Position numbers and translations under genes: made by a program. Below are positions 60,519 through 64,000 of a stretch of DNA of 64,000 nucleotides, piece by piece. The stretch comes from Afipia carboxidovorans OM5. GTDB taxonomy: Bacteria > Pseudomonadota > Alphaproteobacteria > Rhizobiales > Xanthobacteraceae. Position 1 is the stretch's first letter, and the number at the start of each line of letters is the position of its first letter. Location of the stretch: the NCBI RefSeq assembly GCF_000218565.1, contig NC_015684.1, forward strand, positions 3,280,001-3,344,000. Direction: 5' to 3'. Under the pieces are notes generated by a model. That model was not told where the DNA came from. It worked only from the letters and a program-made list of their open reading frames with translations, and did no database searches.

Positions 60519-61259
60519 TTAATGAAGGCTCCAGTCGCGGCCGGTACGCAGCAGGTCGTAGCGATCAAGGCGAACCTGCAAGAAGCGTGTCGATACGCCG
60601 TAGCGTTCGGCGAGCTCAAAGATCGCCTCCTCGACGGCATCGTGATCAAGACGTGAGCCATCGTAAGCCAGCGCGCCCGGAATAACAGTGGACGGACAAT
60701 CTGATGCCGGAAGATGCTGCCGCTTTGCTTGGCGTTGCAGGTCGACCCGCACCAGCATCGGCGGCACCAACAATGCACCCATGAATTCATTGGCGCGAAC
60801 TTCCCGCCGATCCTGGCTCTGATCGGGTGGCGGCACGCCGGAATAAGCCGGCGCCGTCGGTGGCACGCGAATCCAGCCCGGCGCATCGAACACGACGTGG
60901 CCAAGCTCATGCGCGATCGTAGAGCGCAGCAGCGTCTCCATGCCGCTCAGCGTCGGGCCGTTCACCGAAACCAACACGCAGTCGGGCGAAGCCTTATCGT
61001 ATTCGGTAACACCCATCACCGGCTTGCCGGCGGCGTTAAGAACCTCGTGTTCAAAGTCCCAGTCGACTTCGAACGCAACCTCGTTGATTTCCAGCGCAAG
61101 AATCCTCGGCACCACGCTTTCCAGCTCGAGCTTCCGTTCAAGACCCCCGATGGCGAGCTGTCCGCGGATCGCCCGGGCTACCGACCAGATCTCGGCAGCG
61201 GTGAGTCGGGCCGGCGCGGCGGTGGTCTGGCAGTGGCGGTAGGCGGCTCGGATGGCCAT
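60519..61259 (-). CDS. ImmA/IrrE-type metallopeptidase
   Basis: A 246-residue protein with the zinc motif HELGH at residues 117-121 and a downstream Glu in RANEFMGALLVPP, the ImmA/IrrE signature. Such proteases cut XRE repressors and trigger prophage induction. A LexA-type box overlaps its promoter (61281-61295). It is the first gene of the minus-strand early block. Confidence 0.88.
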   Translation of the reverse strand: MAIRAAYRHCQTTAAPARLTAAEIWSVARAIRGQLAIGGLERKLELESVVPRILALEINEVAFEVDWDFEHEVLNAAGKPVMGVTEYDKASPDCVLVSVNGPTLSGMETLLRSTIAHELGHVVFDAPGWIRVPPTAPAYSGVPPPDQSQDRREVRANEFMGALLVPPMLVRVDLQRQAKRQHLPASDCPSTVIPGALAYDGSRLDHDAVEEAIFELAERYGVSTRFLQVRLDRYDLLRTGRDWSLH

Positions 61260-61280
61260 GGCGCGCGTCCTCTGCTTATT

Positions 61281-61295
61281 GTTCTCTATTTGTTC
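61281..61295 (-). promoter_or_regulatory. LexA-type SOS box
   Basis: GTTC-N7-GTTC (GTTCTCTATTTGTTC) is the exact alphaproteobacterial LexA site. It lies 22 bases before the ImmA ATG. On the minus strand TTTACA and AATAGA are 17 bases apart around it, giving a promoter whose -10 would be covered by LexA. TTGTTCTC is also a direct repeat (61279, 61290). Confidence 0.65.
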
Positions 61296-61631
61296 TCACA
61301 ATCAGATTGTAAAGTCGAGTCGAAATTGCGCCATCACGCAATCCCTTTTGTCGCACCCTGACTCATGGAAAAATCCGGCATTGCAGCGCTGCTGCGGGAA
61401 TATGAACCTCCCGCAGCTCAATTGAATGGAGCTAGCTGAACGTCTGGAGGGGGCTGCAAAAGCCCCCGTGGCTGGTCTCACGCAGCTAAGCTCAGGAAAA
61501 TTCAGCTATTTTACTGTAGCAGAAAAATTTTCATCTTGATGCAGACCGTCAGCACGGCCAGACCAACGGTATTCGACCAGCTGCAACGGGCTCAATAACG
61601 ACGAAACCGATCCTTGGGGCACAGTCTGGTC
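61296..61631. other. Right prophage border zone without clear genes
   Basis: This stretch has two hairpins: GCTGCGGGA/TCCCGCAGC (61391-61417) and GGGGGCT-GCAAA-AGCCCCC (61449-61467). A 24-codon plus-strand frame at 61365-61439 (MEKSGIAALLREYEPP) is possible but unsupported. The prophage end should lie here; I saw no tRNA and no clear attachment repeat. Confidence 0.45.
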
Positions 61632-61944
61632 TTAGCGGTACCCGATACCCATCACATAGTCGCGCAACAGGTATTCTTCGTGTTCGGTCTCGCCCAGGAG
61701 AATCTGTAAAACATCATGGGCGCTCAGAGTGCCCAGCGGACGACGCTCGTGGTCGATGATGGGAATGTACATATAGCCTTGTCTCTTCATCTGCCCCCAT
61801 GTTGCTTCGAGCGTATCGGTCCGGTCCGGCCAATGCAGCTTATAGTCGATAGCCCGAGCGATGCTATGATGCCGCCTAGGTGATCTCCTTCGACGTGAAC
61901 TGGCGGTGACCACGCCAACCTTGAGATCGCTCAGGAAAAGACAT
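61632..61944 (-). pseudogene. Decayed CBS-domain protein gene
   Basis: The 3' part (61632 to about 61840) encodes a CBS half-domain and tail, DTLEATWGQMKRQGYMYIP, then HDVLQILLGE and LLRDYVMGIGYR, as in two-CBS stress proteins. Upstream an ATG at 61944 opens MSFPERSQGWRGHRQ, a likely start of the same gene, but it stops at 61876 in another frame. So the middle seems deleted. The protein would have sensed adenosine nucleotides. Confidence 0.6.
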
Positions 61945-61977
61945 CTTTGCTGGAGACCAAGATAGGATCGGGGGCAA

Positions 61978-62577
61978 ATGCGGATCGCGGGCTTCATTCT
62001 CCTGATAATGATTACTGCATGCTGGACGGCTCCGGCCGCCGCCGGACAAAGCCGCCTCACCTCCATCGCCAATGCGGATTGCATCTTTGCGCCGATCGGT
62101 GATGAGGCTGGCGAGGATGAGGATCAGCTCAAGACCTGTCCTGGTCTCGGCGGCGCGCAAGTTCTTGTCAACGCCCTGGGCATCCGGCTTCGTATTGGCA
62201 TTCGCTGGCCCAAGGGACCTTCCCCGCAAAAGGCGATATGGGTCACCGAGGCTTGGTCCGCCGGCACCGCCGTGGATTGGCGTGGTGTAAGCGACAATAA
62301 GGGCTTCAAACCTTACGCTGCGATCATCCGCATGAAATTCCAGAAGGAGGATACGCCTGCTGCTGGCGACCAGGTTCTGGCCGTGATCCGCGTTGGACGT
62401 GGCATCGCCTGCGTCATGGGCGCCGTCGATGTCGGGGCGAACAGGAATGCCAACAGATTGGCGCACGCTCTTGCCGACGCGCGGCCGTCCTTCAACTGCG
62501 GCACGGACAAGCCGACGGTCGGCGGTGTCACGACCGCGGCGGCCAGCAGGATCGCTAAGGGCCTTGCGGAGCAGTAA
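61978..62577 (+). CDS. Exported protein of unknown function
   Basis: A 199-residue protein with a clear signal peptide (MRIAGFILLIMITACWTAPAAA, cut near residue 22). The mature part has four cysteines (ADCIF, KTCPG, IACVMG, FNCG), so disulfides are likely in the periplasm. No family recognised. It is divergent from the decayed CBS gene and is followed by another exported protein. Confidence 0.72.
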   Translation: MRIAGFILLIMITACWTAPAAAGQSRLTSIANADCIFAPIGDEAGEDEDQLKTCPGLGGAQVLVNALGIRLRIGIRWPKGPSPQKAIWVTEAWSAGTAVDWRGVSDNKGFKPYAAIIRMKFQKEDTPAAGDQVLAVIRVGRGIACVMGAVDVGANRNANRLAHALADARPSFNCGTDKPTVGGVTTAAASRIAKGLAEQ

Positions 62578-62680
62578 GCGCCGGAAGGATGCCTGTATCG
62601 CGGGCCATGCAAGGCATCTGATCCTGCGATCAAGCTCGGATTCGCGCTATGTCACACGAGCAATTTTTTGAGATACGCCG

Positions 62681-63166
62681 ATGAAATTATCCGGACGAGC
62701 GCTTTTGATCTCATTAGCCCTGTTTGTCTTGACGACGCCGGCCACTGCATCCGATTGGAAACCATACGGCAATGCCCGCTTCCAATATTGGATCGACATC
62801 CCGCCGGGTTTCACGGGAGTAAAAGAGTCGGAGAATAGCGACGGCGGCAGATCCTCATCCCCCGATGGCCGCGCGGAATTACGCGTCTGGGGCAGCTATC
62901 TGACCGAGGGAAGCTTCGCTGCCGAAGTCAATTGGCGCGTTGATCAGGACCACAGCAATGGCTGGATCATCGCTTATCGCAAACAGAAGGCGAACTGGGC
63001 TGTATGGTCGGGGACCAAAGACGATCGCATCTTCTATGAGCGCGCCATTCCTGTCTGCGACGATGCAACGGCGTATTTTCGTCTCGAATACGATAAAGAG
63101 CAGAAAAAGACATTCGACCCGATTATTTCGAGGCTGGTCAAGTCACAGCGAGCCAGCCGATGTTGA
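62681..63166 (+). CDS. Exported protein of unknown function
   Basis: A 161-residue protein with a signal peptide (LISLALFVLTTPATA). The mature part begins SDWKPYGNARFQYWIDIPPGF, a pattern of small periplasmic proteins found in Hyphomicrobiales; two cysteines could form a disulfide (PVCDD and the C-terminal RC). It follows the preceding exported protein by about 100 bases on the same strand. Unknown function. Confidence 0.7.
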   Translation: MKLSGRALLISLALFVLTTPATASDWKPYGNARFQYWIDIPPGFTGVKESENSDGGRSSSPDGRAELRVWGSYLTEGSFAAEVNWRVDQDHSNGWIIAYRKQKANWAVWSGTKDDRIFYERAIPVCDDATAYFRLEYDKEQKKTFDPIISRLVKSQRASRC

Positions 63167-63323
63167 GATCGTTCCATGCCGACCGTGTCTGCGGCCTTCA
63201 CGCGCCGGCAGGACCCGCCAATCGCAACCGGCGCAACAAGCAGCTTTCTCAACTGCCAGTCCACCCGAGCCATTTGATGGAGACCGATTAGCGCAGCGCG
63301 GCGGCACAGATCAGGGAGCGGAG

Positions 63324-63950
63324 ATGGCACGCAAGTTAAAGCAAAGATACGTCCCCGATTATCGATTGGCATGGCTCCTCGGAGTATTGGGAACCGCCGT
63401 GTTTGCGCTCGGCGCCTGGGCCGCAACAAAAGGATGGCAGACACGCCAGTGGCCGCGCGCCGAAGCCGAGATCATCGATGCGAGCCTCGCGCGCAATGAG
63501 CGCAAAGCGAAAGACGGAACACTCGAGCATCGTTATTCATTCGCCGTGAATTATCGCTATGCGGTGGACGGCCAGACGTTCATCGGGCACGGCACCGAGC
63601 CCTACGATCTCGGCATGCAGAACTCGGCGGGTGCCCGGACGATGTCCGAGGATTATCCGGTCGGAGCCAAGGTGCAGGTGCGGTACCGCCCGGAGAATCC
63701 CGCTGAAGCTTATCTGATGCCGGGGCCGAGCTCGTTTTCCCTGATATTGCTGGGGCTGGGAGGGATTTTCTGGCTGGTCGCTCTGCTCGCACGCCGCATG
63801 ATCCGGCTTGGACCAGGAGAGGACGAGGACCCCGAAAGCAAACTCGAACCGTCGTCGGTCAGGTCGCCGACGCTCGACCTCACAATCGCGAGCTATTATG
63901 AAAAGTCCGACAACGGCACACCATCACGCCCGCCATCATCAAGGTCATAG
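63324..63950 (+). CDS. DUF3592 membrane protein
   Basis: A 208-residue protein with two membrane helices (about 18-36 and 142-160) and between them the DUF3592 domain: PRAEAEIIDASLARNERK, then NYRYAVDGQTFIGHG and VGAKVQVRYRPENPAEAYL. GGGAGCGGAG precedes the ATG at 63324; a longer in-frame frame overlaps the previous gene and is not real. Function of the family is not known. After it, 63951-64000 holds no complete gene. Confidence 0.82.
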   Translation: MARKLKQRYVPDYRLAWLLGVLGTAVFALGAWAATKGWQTRQWPRAEAEIIDASLARNERKAKDGTLEHRYSFAVNYRYAVDGQTFIGHGTEPYDLGMQNSAGARTMSEDYPVGAKVQVRYRPENPAEAYLMPGPSSFSLILLGLGGIFWLVALLARRMIRLGPGEDEDPESKLEPSSVRSPTLDLTIASYYEKSDNGTPSRPPSSRS

Positions 63951-64000
63951 CTGAAATGACATGCCGGATGCGGCATGAATGAGGACCGACAGGATCATGA

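Larger units (their letters stand above)
21456..61310. mobile_element. Lambda/GTA-like long-tailed prophage, about 40 kb
   Basis: From the holin at 21456 to the ImmA promoter near 61310 almost every gene is phage-like and on the minus strand, in classical order read from right to left: lysogeny control, replication and recombination, methylation, terminase, portal, protease, capsid, tail, fibre, lysis. The order gpA-gpW-gpB-C/Nu3-D-E is that of lambda, while the tail tip (DUF2460, DUF2163, NlpC/P60, TIM-barrel protein) is that of gene transfer agents. The packaging, capsid and tail set looks complete, so it could make a siphovirus particle. No integrase, excisionase or transposase was found and the exact ends were not defined; 21186-21455 and 61310-61631 contain no recognisable gene. 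Confidence 0.9.

Noticed and set aside
61632..61944. Prophage insertion as the cause of the broken CBS gene
   Set aside because: The missing part lies away from the prophage side, and no remainder of the gene is seen at the left border.

Overview
The window looks like a chromosome segment of an alphaproteobacterium, probably Hyphomicrobiales (Rhizobiales). The reasons are a GTTC-N7-GTTC LexA-type box, tail genes of the gene-transfer-agent kind, and many small phage families (DUF6127, DUF6441, DUF6456, DUF6511) that I associate with this order. Family names come from recognising translated sequence; no database was searched.

Left flank (1-21.2 kb). An edge-truncated dihaem cytochrome c is followed by a minus-strand operon for storage polymer and overflow carbon metabolism: PHA synthase, phasin, acetoacetyl-CoA reductase, a MaoC-phosphotransacetylase fusion, acetate kinase, a FabI-like reductase and a patatin-like lipoprotein. 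Divergent from phaC is a TetR regulator followed by a four-gene ABC-2 exporter (YbhGFSR type) and an OsmC protein. Further right, on the minus strand, a second TetR, clearly a paralog of the first, heads a DevBCA-type exporter. Sites sharing GATAGTAA lie in front of both regulators and of phaC. Small membrane and secreted proteins of lower GC lie between the two exporters.

Prophage (about 21.5-61.3 kb). This is a long-tailed lambda/GTA-like prophage, nearly all on the minus strand, so it reads from right to left. Order from its early end: ImmA/IrrE protease and XRE regulator behind a LexA-type box; a sigma-like factor; a replication and recombination block (AAA ATPase, a DUF669-like putative ssDNA-binding protein, a Cas4-like nuclease, a Toprim-VapE protein, a RuvC-like resolvase) with a cluster of ten GTTGGTGACACC-like repeats; two DNA methyltransferases; terminase; gpW; portal; S49 protease with a nested scaffold; decoration and capsid proteins; tail tube; tail assembly chaperones joined by a likely -1 frameshift; tape measure; DUF2460, DUF2163, NlpC/P60; a duplicated tail-tip module; fibre; GH108 endolysin and holin. 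No integrase or transposase was found.

Accessory genes in the prophage. Plus-strand islands carry a BrnT/BrnA-like and a HigBA-like toxin-antitoxin pair and three small genes. Minus-strand cargo includes a GDCCVxC protein and a block of DUF302, SHOCT and truncated multicopper oxidase genes that looks like captured host DNA.

Right flank (61.6-64 kb). A decayed CBS-domain gene, two small exported proteins and a DUF3592 membrane protein. I saw no rRNA, tRNA, CRISPR array or intact insertion sequence.
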